64,000 nt of DNA from contig NC_092583.1 in NCBI RefSeq assembly GCF_037975245.1, forward strand, positions 5,427,264-5,491,263, given 5' to 3'. The stretch is from Apostichopus japonicus (lineage: Eukaryota; Echinodermata; Holothuroidea; Aspidochirotida; Stichopodidae). Of this stretch, positions 20,623-35,600 are shown in pieces (positions within the stretch are counted from its first letter, which is position 1; every line of letters begins with the position of its first letter). The notes beneath the pieces were generated by a model. It made no database searches. It was not told the origin of the DNA and saw nothing but the letters and a program-made list of their open reading frames with translations. The position numbers and the translations under genes were made by a program.

Positions 20623-23600
20623 GTGAGTTGCACGTTTGTTTGCTATTGAGCATTGACAGCAGTAGACAATCTGTCTAGCAAATATTCTGTCTCTAATTTT
20701 ATTTTTCACTGTTTGGTCAAATATGTTAGCCATAAATAATTCATGATTCACAATATCACAAACAGTCTAGTGCTTTAAGCCTGAAGTTTCTATTGAATTT
20801 ACCACACACTTTTGGTGACATGAAAGTGTCTTTTGATATACTTCAGTCATGAAAGTCACACAAGAAAATTATGTTATCATATGTTAACTTCTAATGCAAC
20901 AATAAAAGTTTCTATTTAAATGATGTATGGGAGTAATCAGTGTATTAGCTCCAGCCATTGGGTTGGAGCTACATAAATCTCTTATTTACACTGACAAGCA
21001 TTCAGTAGCTTGAGTGAACTTCATAGTTGGCTTGTATGTTCACCATAGTCAGTGTCAGAACTCTAAATCTGTAGAGACCTGTCAAACAAAATTTCAGGTC
21101 AAAACTTGAAAATGATGTGTACAGTGACAGGTTTACAATTTTATAAACATGTGGCATGGAATCCCTAAGCTTGTTGACATTCTGGTAGCAACATACCCTG
21201 TAGGTGCAATCAGTTACATTATAAAGGTAAAAATAATACTTAAAGGTCATTTGGCTTTTCATTTCAGGATGACCCAAAAGCTCATGAGAAATTTGTAAAA
21301 ATAAATAGAGCCTATGAGGTACTGAAAGATGATGACCTGAGGAAAAAGTATGATCGGTTTGGTGAAGAAGGATTAAAGGAAGATGGCCAAGGACAGTGGA
21401 ATCGCTATGAGAGCTGGCAATTTTACAAAACAGAATTTGGTATGAATTTATTTACATGTAGCATTTATTGTAACCTCAACAGCTGACAGTTAACTTAAGC
21501 TGATGGGTAGCTTAACAAAGTCATTTGTGTTGCACCTTCACTGAAAGGCCCTAAGTTCCTTGGCTGAAGCTCACACTGAAAGAGAAGTGCAGCAACTTCT
21601 GCCTTTCTGGCTCTAGAAAGTTGCATTTATTAATGAAATGGAGTATTGCTGCACAATATTATTGACTTCTGGCAAATAGACACTGACTCTGACAGATGTT
21701 GAGTGGTTGTATTGTACAAGATGTTTACCACAAAGCACTAACACTGCTTTCTGAGTCCAGAGATTTATGGTGTTATACTAATCTGGATGGATAATAGAAC
21801 CTCTTACTAATTGCTGTAATATTATTACCATCATCAATAAATTTGGTTAAATCTTGGCTCTGCTTGCATTGCGAAAGTAAATTTTAATGTTTCATGCACT
21901 TGTTTGAAGTGACTGGAAGCATTTAATAAAACAAATTACTACCTTTTGCGTTCTCACATCTCACTATATTTGTCACTCTTTAGGTCTCTATGATGAAGAT
22001 CCTGAAGTTGTTACCCTCAGCAAAACAGACTTTGGTAAGTTCAAAACATTGAGTAATTCCAGCTGAGCACTTTTAAAGGAGTACTTGAAGTTCTTAGTAC
22101 TAGTATCTGAGTACAGCATTTACGAATCTTAGTACAGTTTACGTGGTACAAGTACAGGTGCTTTCTCAACCGAGTACCTTTCGAGTACAGTACTTTTGAT
22201 TTATTAAGTATACAAGAACCTTTGCTTAGTTATAACTGCTCACAGATGTCTTTCATACCAAATGATATAACTGTTGAATGTGATCTCAGATCTTGTTATT
22301 GTGTGCCAAATACAGAATGTCTCTTTCTGACATTGAATGACAAAGTGACAGTGGTTAACAACTTTCTGACCTTCACAGGGTTGTTAAACTTATAGTAATG
22401 CTGCAATCATGCTACCATTTGTTCTGAACGTTAGCAACATGAATGCATACTTAATCTTGGTTAATGCACTCGGCTACACCTATGGTACCTTACTTGGTAA
22501 TGCACTCGGCTACACCTATTGTATGATACTGTACTTGGTAGTGCACTTGGCTAGACCTATGGTACTGTACTTGGTAAATCACTTGGCTACACCTCTGATA
22601 CGGTACTTGGTTATGCAGTCAGCTATACCTATGAGCTATGATACTGTACTTGGTAGTGTACTCAGCTACACCTCTGATACTGTACTTGGTAGTGTACTCA
22701 GCTATACCTATGATACTGTACTTGGCAGTGCACTTGACTACACCTATGATACTGTACTTGGCAGTGCACTTGACTACACCTCTGATACTGTACTTGGTAG
22801 TGCACTTGGCTACACCTATGATACTGTACTTGGTAGTGCACTCAGCTACACCTATGATACTGTACTTGGTAGTGCACTCAGCTACACCTATGATACTGTA
22901 CTTGGTAGTGCACTTGGCTACACCTGTGATATCTTACTTGATTAATGCACTCGGCTACACCTATGATACTGTACTTGGTAGTGCACTTGGCTACACCTCT
23001 GATACTGTACTTGGTAGTGTACTCAGCTATACCTATGATACTGTACTTGGCAGTGCACTTGACTACACCTATGATACTGTACTTGGCAGTGCACTTGACT
23101 ACACCTCTGATACTGTACTTGGTAGTGCACTTGGCTACACCTATGATACTGTACTTGGTAGTGCACTCAGCTACACCTATGATACTGTACTTGGTAGTGC
23201 ACTCAGCTACACCTATGATACTGTACTTGGCAGTGCACTTGACTACACCTATGATACTGTACTTGGCAGTGCACTTGACTACACCTCTGATACTGTACTT
23301 GGTAGTGCACTTGGCTACACCTATGATACTGTACTTGGTAGTGTACTCAGCTACACCTATGATACTGTACTTGGTAGTGCACTTGGCTACACCTGTGATA
23401 TCTTACTTGATTAATGCACTCGGCTACACCTATGATACTGTACTTGGTAGTGCACTCAGCTATACCTATGATACTGTACTTGGCAGTGCACTTGACTACA
23501 CCTATGATACTGTACTTGGTAGTGTACTCAGCTACACCTATGATACTGTACTTGGTAGTGTACTCAGCTACACCTATGATACTGTACTTGGCAGTGCACT

Positions 23601-26600
23601 TGACTACACCTCTGATACTGTACTTGGTAGTGCACTTGGCTACACCTATGATACTGTACTTGGTAGTGTACTCAGCTACACCTATGATACTGTACTTGGC
23701 AGTGCACTCAGCTATACCTATGATACTGTACTTGGTAGTGCACTTGGCTACACCTGTGATACTGTACTTGGTAGTGTACTCAGCTACACCTATGATACTG
23801 TACTTGGTAGTGCACTTGGCTACACCTGTGATATCTTACTTGATTAATGCACTCGGCTACACCTATGATACTGTACTTGGTAGTGCACTCAGCTATACCT
23901 ATGATACTGTACTTGGTAGTGCACTTGGCTACACCTATGATACTGTACTTTGTAGTGTACTCAGCTACACCTATGATACTGTACTTGGTAGTGCACTTGG
24001 CTACACCTGTGATATCTTACTTGATTAATGCACTCGGCTACACCTATGATACTGTACTTGGTAGTGTACTCAGCTACACCTATGATACTGTACTTGGCAG
24101 TGCACTTGGCCACACCTGTGATATCTTACTTGATTAATGCACTCGGCTACACCTATGATACTGTACTTGGTAGTGCACTCAGCTATACCTATGATACTGT
24201 ACTTGGCAGTGCACTTGACTACACCTATGATATCTTACTTGATTAATGCACTCGGCTACACCTATGATACTGTACTTGGTAGTGCACTTGGCTACACCTC
24301 TGATACTGTACTTGGTAGTGCACTCAGCTACACCTATGATACTGTACTTGGCAGTGCACTTGACTACACCTATGATACTGTACTTGGCAGTGCACTTGAC
24401 TACACCTCTGATACTGTACTTGGTAGTGCACTTGGCTACACCTATGATACTGTACTTGGTAGTGTACTCAGCTACACCTATGATACTGTACTTGGTAGTG
24501 CACTTGGCTACACCTGTGATATCTTACTTGATTAATGCACTCGGCTACACCTATGATACTGTACTTGGTAGTGTACTCAGCTACACCTATGATACTGTAC
24601 TTGGTAGTGCACTTGGCTACACCTGTGATATCTTACTTGATTAATGCACTCGGCTACACCTATGATACTGTACTTGGTAGTGCACTCAGCTACACCTATG
24701 ATACTGTACTTGGTAGTGCACTCAGCTACACCTATGATACTGTACTTGGTAGTGCACTCCGCTACACCTATGATACTGTACTTGGTAGTGCACTCAGCTA
24801 CACCTATGATACTGTACTTGGCAATGCACTCAGCTATACCTATGATACTGTACTTGACAGTGCACTTGACTACACCTCTGATACTGTACTTGGTAGTGCA
24901 CTCAGCTACACCTATGATACTGTACTTGGTAGTGCACTCAGCTACACCTATGATACTGTACTTGGTAGTGCACTCAGCTACACCTATGATACTGTACTTG
25001 GTAGTGCACTCAGCTATACCTATGATACTGTTCTTGGCAGTGCACTTGACTACACCTATGATACTACTGGAGGAGAGACAGATGAATATATATAGAGTAT
25101 TACAATAGAATGTCAAAAGGATAAAAAACTTATATTGCTTCCTGTTGTAATATCAAATTTAAGAAAACCAAGTACTGTAAACCAAGCTCTAGTATGTACT
25201 TTATCATCTAATTAAAACTACAAAATGACGAGTACAAATACTCTCACATCCAAGTACTTTGCACTGTGAGTGAGTAATGAGTACTACTGTACAGTACTGA
25301 CTAATTCTAAGTTTTACAGTAGGATCTGTTCTTTCTATCTATTGAAGTTAGTATGGGGTTTGTTCATCTGACAATTCAAAACTGTTTATTTCATGCCAAC
25401 CTGTCATCCCTGGCTGTATAAATTAGTCACCAAATGTAGAATAATTTACTCCCTGACATCAGCCAAGAAAAACCTCACTTAAGATGAAATGTACATCCTA
25501 CTGTAGGTGTGTGTTTTGTAGTCAGCAAAATTAAGCATGGCATTTTTATCACAGAAATGTACCTTTTTTTTATGTATGATGTATTTTAGTTCTTTTCAGC
25601 AAAGTATGCAGTGCATAATTTTTTTAGTTATTGTTTGTTATGTTGTTGTTTATGTTGTTTATGTTTGTTTGTTTGTTATTGAACAACTACAAGGAATTCC
25701 ATTATCTCTCACATTTACAGAACAATCTGTTTTTGGAGAAGATATTTGGCTAGTCAACTTTTATTCACCAAGATGTCATCATTGCCATGACTTAGCTCCA
25801 ACAGTAAGACAGTTTTACTTTATTTTAGCTAAATCTGGTGTTATTGCATTTCATATTGATCTTATATTGATACCATTATTGCCTGATACTGGTAGATGTG
25901 ATATTAATGCATTTGTTCATCTCATATTGATGCTTTTACCATTCTGAACAGTAAGACAGTTTTAATTTATTTGAGCTAAATCTGATATTATTGTATTAAT
26001 ATTGATCTTATATTGATACCATTATTGCCTGATACTGGTAGATGTGATATTAATGCATTTGTTCATCTCATATTGATGCTTTTACCATTCTGATAATGAA
26101 ACACTTATTGTGATCTGATCTTGATGCGTTATTGATCTGATAGCGATGTATTTATTAATGTGTTATTAATACATATATACTTCTTATGTTGATGCATTTA
26201 CTGTTATGATAATGATACATTTATTGTGATCTGATCGTGATGCGTTATTGATCTGATAGCGATGTATTTATTAATGTGTTATTAATACATATATTCTTCA
26301 TATATTGATGCATTTATTGTTCTTATAATGATACATTTATTGACTATGTGTCTGCTGTGCACAGTGACTAACATCAATTGTGACACAATTAATCTTACAG
26401 TGTCTTTGTATTTCAATACAATGCTATTAGGTTTGCAATAAGTAATGCCTTGTTTTATGATAATTGTCATGAAATTTCACCATGTTTGTACCTATACAAA
26501 TATATTTAGAAAGGATTTGAACTACAAGCAGGTGTGTTTCTGATGGATGAATAACTAATCTCTTTGGTTCTTGTTTTTAGTGGAGGGAGTTTGCCAAAGA

Positions 26601-29600
26601 GATGGAAGGAGTGATTCGCATTGGTGCTGTCAACTGTTGGGATGATAGACCTCTATGCACACAGCAGGGAGTCCAAAGGTTTCCTTCTCTCATACAGTAT
26701 CCGAGTGTATGTATAAATCAAACATAGCAACTTGTGGGAGGTTTATGAGACCAGTTATCATTAAGAGATGATTATTGATTTATTCCATGCTTATTCTCTG
26801 TAAAGTATAAATATAAATATTTAAAAACATAAAACTACATGTATTAACACCAAACTACCACATGCAGTGTATGGAGGGGAAAAGGGCAGAAAACTAACAA
26901 AAGTAATTTGCAGAACCGCTATCCGTAATTAAATGAACTCTATGAATTTGAACAGGGCGGGACTCGCTCCCTAAAACAGTCTCAAAGACCCTTCCCTAGA
27001 CAAAAAAGGACACATATAAGGCTGTGCATGACTGCTAGTAGTACTCCTGTTTCCAATATATGCAATTCTAAGATCCTAGGTAACTGTTCCGAATGAACTA
27101 AGTTGAAATATAATGTGGCAATTTGGGTGGTAGAATGAGAAAGAAGGGCATTGACTGGAGGGGCTGGTCATAGAGGGCGCACAATGTTCAAAGGTTACCA
27201 GTTCATTTTAGGCACGGTAGATCAAGAGTGCTAAGGTTGTGGGGAGACAGGTAAGCGAGGAGCGAAGTAAATGTTTGTAGTTGGTATTGATGTTTTGATC
27301 TGTCATTGAATAACTAGTTATAAGATTTTACACTAAAAATAATTAGGCAAGGTTGGTGCAGTCTTCCATGAGGACAGTTGTCATAAAAGTTGTGATTATT
27401 TCATTGAAATCTAGATTAGATCCAATTGCTAGGTTTACTACATAGTCCTTGCATGTAATAATAGGTATTGTAGGCAAGTCTAATTACCCTCTATAGACCA
27501 CATAAAACTGAGTCAAAATACAACATGCTAACCACTGCAGTTACCTTTGGGATCTTGTTAATGTTCTTGTTTTAAAAGTTTGACAGGGATCCAAACCTTT
27601 CACTTGCAAGCATTTCATTTCTAAGTGTACCTTCTATTTGCAGAGAGAGCATTACAATGGTGCAAGAAATTTAAAGGATCTTGTTCGTCATGCTTTGAGA
27701 CAAGTTAAAGCAACTGTGCACTCCATTTGGACAGGTGTGTTGAAATCAGTTATATGCATTTCCGATGATATATTGATGATTAATTGCTAGATATGTGTCA
27801 TTTGCAAAGAATAATTTACACTATCACTATTTATCCAAGAGAATGCAAAATACAGGTAAGCTATGAATATTGTAAACAAGGGAACCATTTCAGGCTCTTC
27901 TAAATGATTCATGTTTGCAAAGTTTGTTGTGCTCTTGCCAAACAGTTTAATATTACAACTCCTTCAGTATTAAAAATAGCAAAGATACTGCTATTGAAAA
28001 GAACATGTAAGCTGTCATTCTATCAGTAAAGTAGATAAGCATGTTCTATCTAAGATGTATCATTTTGTATTTTGCAGGTAATTTTAAGGCTGTCCTATTA
28101 GATCCAGAGAAAAAGGATCAACCATGGGTAATATCCTACTGCACAGCAGAGAAAGGTGAGATAGATAATAAATATGTCTGAATACAAACCTGACTGGAAA
28201 TAAATATGTCTGAATACAAACGTGACTGGAAATAAATATGTCTGAATACAAACGTGACTGGAAATAAATATGTCTGAATACAAACGTGACTGGAAATAAA
28301 TATGTCTGAATACAAACGTGACTGGAAATAAATATGTCTGTATACAAACGTGACTGGAAATAAATACGTCTGAATTCAAACGTGACTGGAAATAAATATG
28401 TCTGAATACAAACGTGACTGGAAATAAATATGTCTGTATACAAACGTGACTGGAAATAAATACGTCTGAATACAAACGTGGCTGGAAATAAATATGTCTG
28501 AATTCAAACGTGACTGGAAATAAATATGTCTGAATACAAACGTATGAATGCAACTTGTATGTCTAGAACTCCTTTGGTTTCAAGAAATAACCCAATATGA
28601 AGTGCACGTTTGACAATTTTAGAAGTGAAGCACAACCAGCTAGGTTAATACTGAATACCAAATGTTGAGCATATACTCCAGCATATGGCATTATCCAGTT
28701 TGCTACATTGTCTTATGCACTTTGTTTTTATTCTGAACAGAGAGGGAGGGAGATTCAGTTGGCGAAAGGCTTGGTTGCTTAGATAGTGATGACACACTAA
28801 AATTGGCGGCAATTTTGGTAAGTGTTTAGCAACGATAATGAGCTAAGTATTTGAAATTTGAACCTAAAACCTTGGCAAATATTCTTTGTGTGCATAATGA
28901 TTTAGTTCTTTCTATAACATTAAAATACTTATGATGAAAATTTATGATAAAAGAGGAACATTTGTTTGCATCCTGGTTAAATTTACATTTGCAAATCATT
29001 TTGTTTCATTATTTATTGTTAAATTCACATTCCCTTAATAGGATAAAATTGTAACGTATGCCGTCCAATGTCAAAACAATAAAGTGAAATTGAAGCCAAA
29101 CCTTGACAAATTTTCTTTGTGTACGTAATGATTTAGTTCTTTCCATAACAGTTACTATCCATGTAATTTGAAATACTATATGTTGCCTTACTTTTGACAG
29201 AATAAAGCTGTTCATGTTGGCAGTGTTGACTGCATAGCTTCAAAAACCCTTTGTGAGAAACTGAAGATTGAAGAGAGCACTATTATGTACTACCCATCAG
29301 GAAGTAAACTACAAAGCAAGCAAAAACAGGTAACATTATTACATGTGACATTCTACTTATAGTATAGTGTGATAAACAACAATAACATCATTAATACATG
29401 ACATTCTACTTATGGTAGTGTATAATAAACAACATTACTTCACTAATGTATTTTTTGCCAATTTCTGGAAATGTCAATATTTGATATGTATCTGTCATTG
29501 GTAATTTCAGTGGGTAAATGTTTGTTTGACAGTTGTAGTTTATTTAGTTTAGCATGTTTGATGAAACCATATTTAAATAATATGGTTTATATTGCATGTA

Positions 29601-32600
29601 GTTAATCTCTATTTCTTCAATGCCTAGTGATTTGTTTTAAACTATGATTTTAGATGCTGGAGTTTGATGAATCCAAGCAGATAGCCAAAGAAGTGCTAAG
29701 ACTGTTACCAGCTCTTACAACCCTCACAACTGAACAGCTACAGGTTTGTTTCAATTTAATTGAAAGCTTCTATCTTGTCTGATTTATTTTTACCTTGTGT
29801 TATGGTATGTATTAAGTCATAATCACCCTAGCAGTGATTTGTGAATCAGTCCATTGTTTAGTAAACCATAATCACCCTAGCAGGGATTTGTAAATCGGTC
29901 CGTATTTTAGTAAACCATAATCACCCTAGCAGTGATTTGTGAATCGGTCTGTATTTTAGTAAACCATAATCACCCTAGCAGTGATTTGTGAATCGGTCTG
30001 TATTTTAGTAAGCCATAATCACCCTAGCAGTGATTTGTGAATCAGTCTGTATTTTAGTAAGCCATAATCACCCTAGCAGTGATTTGTGAATCAGTCCATT
30101 GTTTAGTAAACCATAATCACCCTAGCAGGGATTTGTAAATCGGTCCGTATTTTAGTAAACCATAATCACCCTAGCAGTGATTTGTGAATCGGTCTGTATT
30201 TTAGTAAGCCATAATCACCCTAGCAGTGATTTGTGAATCAGTCTGTATTTTAGTAAACCGTAATCACCCTAGCAGTGATTTATGAATCAGTCCGTATGTT
30301 AGAAAGTCATAATCAATCAAGTCTATGTTTGGTAAAATACTCAGTACTGATTTTTGATGAAATTTTTCCTTCTTTCTTAGTTTTTATCTTTTATGGATTC
30401 TTACATTGCATTGTTATTATATGGTAAGTGTTTGAGATCATATGGCACAATTGTTTCCCTTCCAATATATCGTGAATATACTTTAGATTGGGTACAGCAC
30501 ATCAAAATATGTTTTAGTTTAGCCTTCACATCTAGCAAGTGGTTTTATTCGTCAAAGCTTATTTGAATTGCATGTCATTTATGTAAATGTGAAAGATACA
30601 GAATTTTCCACTTTCGAGAATTTAGCACTGGATTTCATCAATTCCTGTACTGATACATGTTTTTATGTGTTTGTGTGGGGGCAAGTTACTCATGATTACT
30701 TTCTCTTAAATTTATGCACAATAGTTTATTTCATGGTGAAACGTTTTTGTCTGTCTTTCATTGATCAAAAATGGTATATCCTAAAATATTTGAACGTCAG
30801 CCTTCAGTGTGGCTGGTAAATCATAAAGAAAAAAGTGTTAATAAAAACAAGAATTGCTGAACATTTTGAGCTGAGTAGTCTTAATAAGCCACCTTTAGTT
30901 GGCAATCTTGCTTTGCAATTTATTGATGAATTCAGCAAGTTAAGATATGGAAACAGTTTAATTGCTGTCATTTGCTTCCAAAGTTACCAAAGTGAGGCTG
31001 TTCTTCTCTCCTTTCCCATTTGAAGGCAATGATTAGAGCATGTTTAATACTCTCAGAAATATATTTTTCTTTTAATAAATGTATCAAGGTGATGGGCAGT
31101 ACCCTTTGTTCTATGTACCAAGTATTAGTTAACACGTATGAACATTACTATCTTTTGTAACTCCCCATTACTCAACAGATGAAGAATATAAGCATGAAGA
31201 TGATTCAGTGTTTGTAATTTGGCTGTAACAGGAGGTTTTGTTTGTTAATTATGTATGCTGATTAATACCCCATTACAGGGCTCCAATTAAAGATTGAGAA
31301 GGCAAGGGTAACTTGTTAGGGCAAGTTAGAAGTTACCTTGGATTTTAATGAAATGACAAGGCACCGTAGCAAGTTTTCAACTTTCCAAATGACACAATGA
31401 TTTTCTTAAAAATTGAAAGAGCACCGTGTTAGAGGCAAAAGGAATCAATGGGATGTTGAAGGCATGTGTGTGTTTATAGTATATATGTGTAGCTATTGTT
31501 TATACAATGAAAAGTTGGTATTAGTTAGGCTCAGTTGGAACTTGATATGCATTAGATACAGGTAGATGTTAATGATAAACAATGAGTTATTTGGAAAGAA
31601 GAATGCAGTGTTATTAGGCTTACAGTTTTTTGTATGCTGTCTATAACTTACAAGAACATCCCCTTTTCTACAAATTTTGTGTCTGTGAATAATGTGAACT
31701 AGAGGGATTTGCTATGTTTTCTTTGTATCCTTCATCCTTTCTACGTTTTCTTTCTATAGCTTGCCAGAGAAAATTTAAAGAAGAAAGATCCAGCTCAGCG
31801 CCCTTTAGTTGTCTACTTTATCACAGGATCATCAGAACCAGATAATGAGTTACGAAAACTACCCAAACTTGTTCCCCAGTTCAAGGTATGTTATTTCTCT
31901 GGCTCAAACCAGCATGACAGCATAAACAGTAGAAAATAACATATCTTTTTGTTAGATACAACCTCTACAGAACTGCTTATTTGCAAACCTTAATTGTTCA
32001 TATCAGTTTTGTGTTTCTTGTTTGTGGGTTTGATGATGAGTCAGCTACTTCTGTAAGACAGAGTCACTAATGATACTCAGCTACTTCTGTAAGACAGAGT
32101 CACTAATGATACTCAGCTACTTCTGTAAGACAGAGTCACTAATGATACTCAGCTACTTCTGTAAGACAGAGTCACTAATGATACTCAGCTACTTCTGTAA
32201 GACAGAGTCACTAATGATACTCAGCTACTTCTGTTAGACAGAGTCACTAATGATACTCAGCTACTTCTGTAAGACAGAGTCACTAATGATACTCAGCTAC
32301 TTCTGTAAGACAGAGTCACTAATGATACTCAGCTACTTCTGTAAGACAGAGTCACTAATGATACTCAGCTACTTCTGTAAGACAGAGTCACTAATGATAC
32401 TCAGCTACTTCTGTAAGACAGAGTCACTAATGATACTCAGCTACTTCTGTAAGACAGAGTCACTAATGATACTCAGCTACTTCTGTAAGACAGAGTCACT
32501 AATGATACTCAGCTACTTCTGTAAGACAGAGTCACTAATGATACTCAGCTACTTCTGTAAGACAGAGTCACTAATGATATCCAGCTACTTCTGTAAGACA

Positions 32601-35600
32601 GAGTCACTAATGATACTCAGCTACTTCTGTAAGACAGAGTCACTAATGATACTCAGCTACTTCTGTCAGACAGAGTCACTAATGATACTCAGCTACTTCT
32701 GTCAGACAGAGTCACTAATGATACTCAGCTACTTCTGTAAGACAGAGTCACTAATGATACTCAGCTACTTCTGTAAGACAGAGTCACTAATGATACTCAG
32801 CTACTTCTGTAAGACAGAGTCACTAATGATACTCAGCTACTTCTGTAAGACAGAGTCACTAATGATACTCAGCTACTTCTGTAAGACAGAGTCACTAATG
32901 ATACTCAGCTACTTCTGCTTGCAACTTATTTCTTTTGTCTTCTTTTATAGGTTGCATTGTTTAATTGCAGCACAGATGCTACCCTCTGTGATCAACTCTA
33001 TTTAACTAATCACCTCCCTAAGGTGACCTTCTTCCGTGTCGGAGGGGAGCATGAGTTTCATCACGGAAGAAGCTTTGCAGCAGATATTGCAGCATTTGCA
33101 AGGGAAAGTTTCCAGTCCCTTGTCCATGTTTTGGACCCATCTAGTTTCCCGAGTCCTGTTACGGATGGTCAAAACATCTGGCTTGTAGACTTCTTCTCCC
33201 CACATTGCTCCCCTTGTCTCCAACTGATTCCGGAAATTCACAAAGTCGCCAAGCAGCTGGGGGACGTTGAATTTGGAACTGTTGATTGTACAATACACAA
33301 GGAGATATGTAGTCAACAGCAAATTAGATCGTATCCAACAATGATTCTGTTCAACAATAGTAAACCACACCATTCAGTGGGCTATATGCATTCATCTCAG
33401 ATAATGGAATTTATTGAGGTAAGCATCTGTATCAGAGCTTGATCTATGTGTGGTTTCTGCTATATGCATTCATCTCAGATAATGGAATATATTGAGGTAA
33501 GCATCTGTATCAGAGCTTGAGCTATGTGTGGTTTCTGCTATATGCATTCATCTCAGATAATGGAATTTATTGAGGTAAGCATCTGTATCAGAGATTGAGC
33601 TATGTGTGGTTTCTGCTATATGCATTCATCTCAGATAATGGAATTTATTGAGGTAAGCATCTGTATCAGAGCTTGAGCTATGTGTGGTTTCTGCTATATG
33701 CATTCATCTCAGATAATGGAATATATTGAGGTAAGCATCTGTATCAGAGCTTGAGCTATGTGTGGTTTCTGCTATATGCATTCATCTCAGATAATGGAAT
33801 ATATTGAGGTAAGCATCTGTATCAGAGCTTGAGCTATGTGTGGTTTCTGCTATATGCATTCATCTCAGATAATGGAATTTATTGAGGTAAGCATCTGTAT
33901 CAGAGCTTGAGCTATGTGTGGTTTCTGCTATATGCATTCATCTCAGATAATGGAATATATTGAGGTAAGCATCTGTATCAGAGCTTGATCTATGTGTGGT
34001 TTCTGCTATATGCATTCATCTCAGATAATGGAATATATTGAGGTAAGCATCTGTATCAGAGCTTGAGCTATGTGTGGTTTCTGCTATATGCATTCATCTC
34101 AGATAATGGAATATATTGAGGTAAGCATCTGTATCAGAGCTTGAGCTATGTGTGGTTTCTGCTATATGCATTCATCTCAGATAATGGAATATATTGAGGT
34201 AAGCATCTGTATCAGAGCTTGAGCTATGTGTGGTTTCTGCTATATGCATTCATCTCAGATAATGGAATTTATTGAGGTAAGCATCTGTATCAGAGCTTGA
34301 TCTATGTGTGGTTTCTGCTATATGCATTCATCTCAGATAATGGAATATATTGAGGTAAGCATCTGTATCAGAGCTTGAGCTATGTGTGGTTTCTGCTATA
34401 TGCATTCATCTCAGATAATGGAATATATTGAGGTAAGCATCTGTATCAGAGCTTGATCTATGTGTGGTTTCTGCTATATGCATTCATCACAGATAGTGGA
34501 ATTTATTGAGGTAAGCATCTGTATCAGAGCTTGAGCTATGTGTGGTTTCTGCTATATGCATTCATCTCAGATAGTGGAATTTATTGAGGTAAGCATCTGT
34601 ATCAGAGCTTGAGCTATGTGTGGTTTCTGCTATATGCATTCATCTCAGATAATGGAATATATTGAGGTAAGCATCTGTATCAGAGCTTGATCTATGTGTG
34701 GTTTCTGCTATATGCATTCATATCAGATAATGGAATATATTGAGGTAAGCATCTGTATCAGAGCTTGAGCTATGTGTGGTTTCTGCTATATGCATTCATC
34801 TCAGATAGTGGAATTTATTGAGGTAAGCATCTGTATCAGAGCTTGAGCTATGTGTGGTTTCTGCTATATGCATTCATCTCAGATAATGGAATATATTGAG
34901 GTAAGCATCTGTATCAGAGCTTGATCTATGTGTGGTTTCTGCTATATGCATTCATCTCAGATAATGGAATATATTGAGGTAAGCATCTGTATCAGACCTT
35001 GAGCTATGTGTGGTTTCTGCTATATGCATTCATCTCAGATAATGGAATATATTGAGGTAAGCATCTGTATCAGAGCTTGAGCTATGTGTGGTTTCTGCTA
35101 TATGCATTCATCTCAGATAATGGAATATATTGAGGTAAGCATCTGTATCAGAGCTTGATCTATGTGTGGTTTCTGCTATATGCATTCATCTCAGATAATG
35201 GAATATATTGAGGTAAGCATCTGTATCAGAGCTTGAGCTATGTGTGGTTTCTGCTATATGCATTCATCTCAGATAATGGAATATATTGAGGTAAGCATCT
35301 GTATCAGAGCTTGATCTATGTGTGGTTTCTGCTATATGCATTCATCACAGATAGTGGAATTTATTGAGGTAAGCATCTGTATCAGAGCTTGAGCTATGTG
35401 TGGTTTCTGCTATATGCATTCATCTCAGATAGTGGAATTTATTGAGGTAAGCATCTGTATCAGCGCTTGAGCTATGTGTGGTTTCTGCTATATGCATTCA
35501 TCTCAGATAATGGAATATATTGAGGTAAGCATCTGTATCAGAGCTTGATCTATGTGTGGTTTCTGCTATATGCATTCATCTCAGATAATGGAATATATTG

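Noticed and set aside
22409-25108. A ladder of long overlapping ORFs (up to 300 codons) reading [11 protein letters not shown] or MILYLVVH repeats
   Set aside because: They lie in an intron, exist in several frames at once, and follow from a 36-bp period divisible by 3. They do not represent proteins.
28084-28553. Two minus-strand ORFs with QTYLFPVTF-type repeats
   Set aside because: Artefacts of the 32-bp intron-7 array, antisense to DNAJC10 exon 7 and its intron.
32250-33005. 251-codon ORF reading [12 protein letters not shown] repeats
   Set aside because: Product of the 36-bp intron-11 array. Its frame only accidentally overlaps the start of exon 12.
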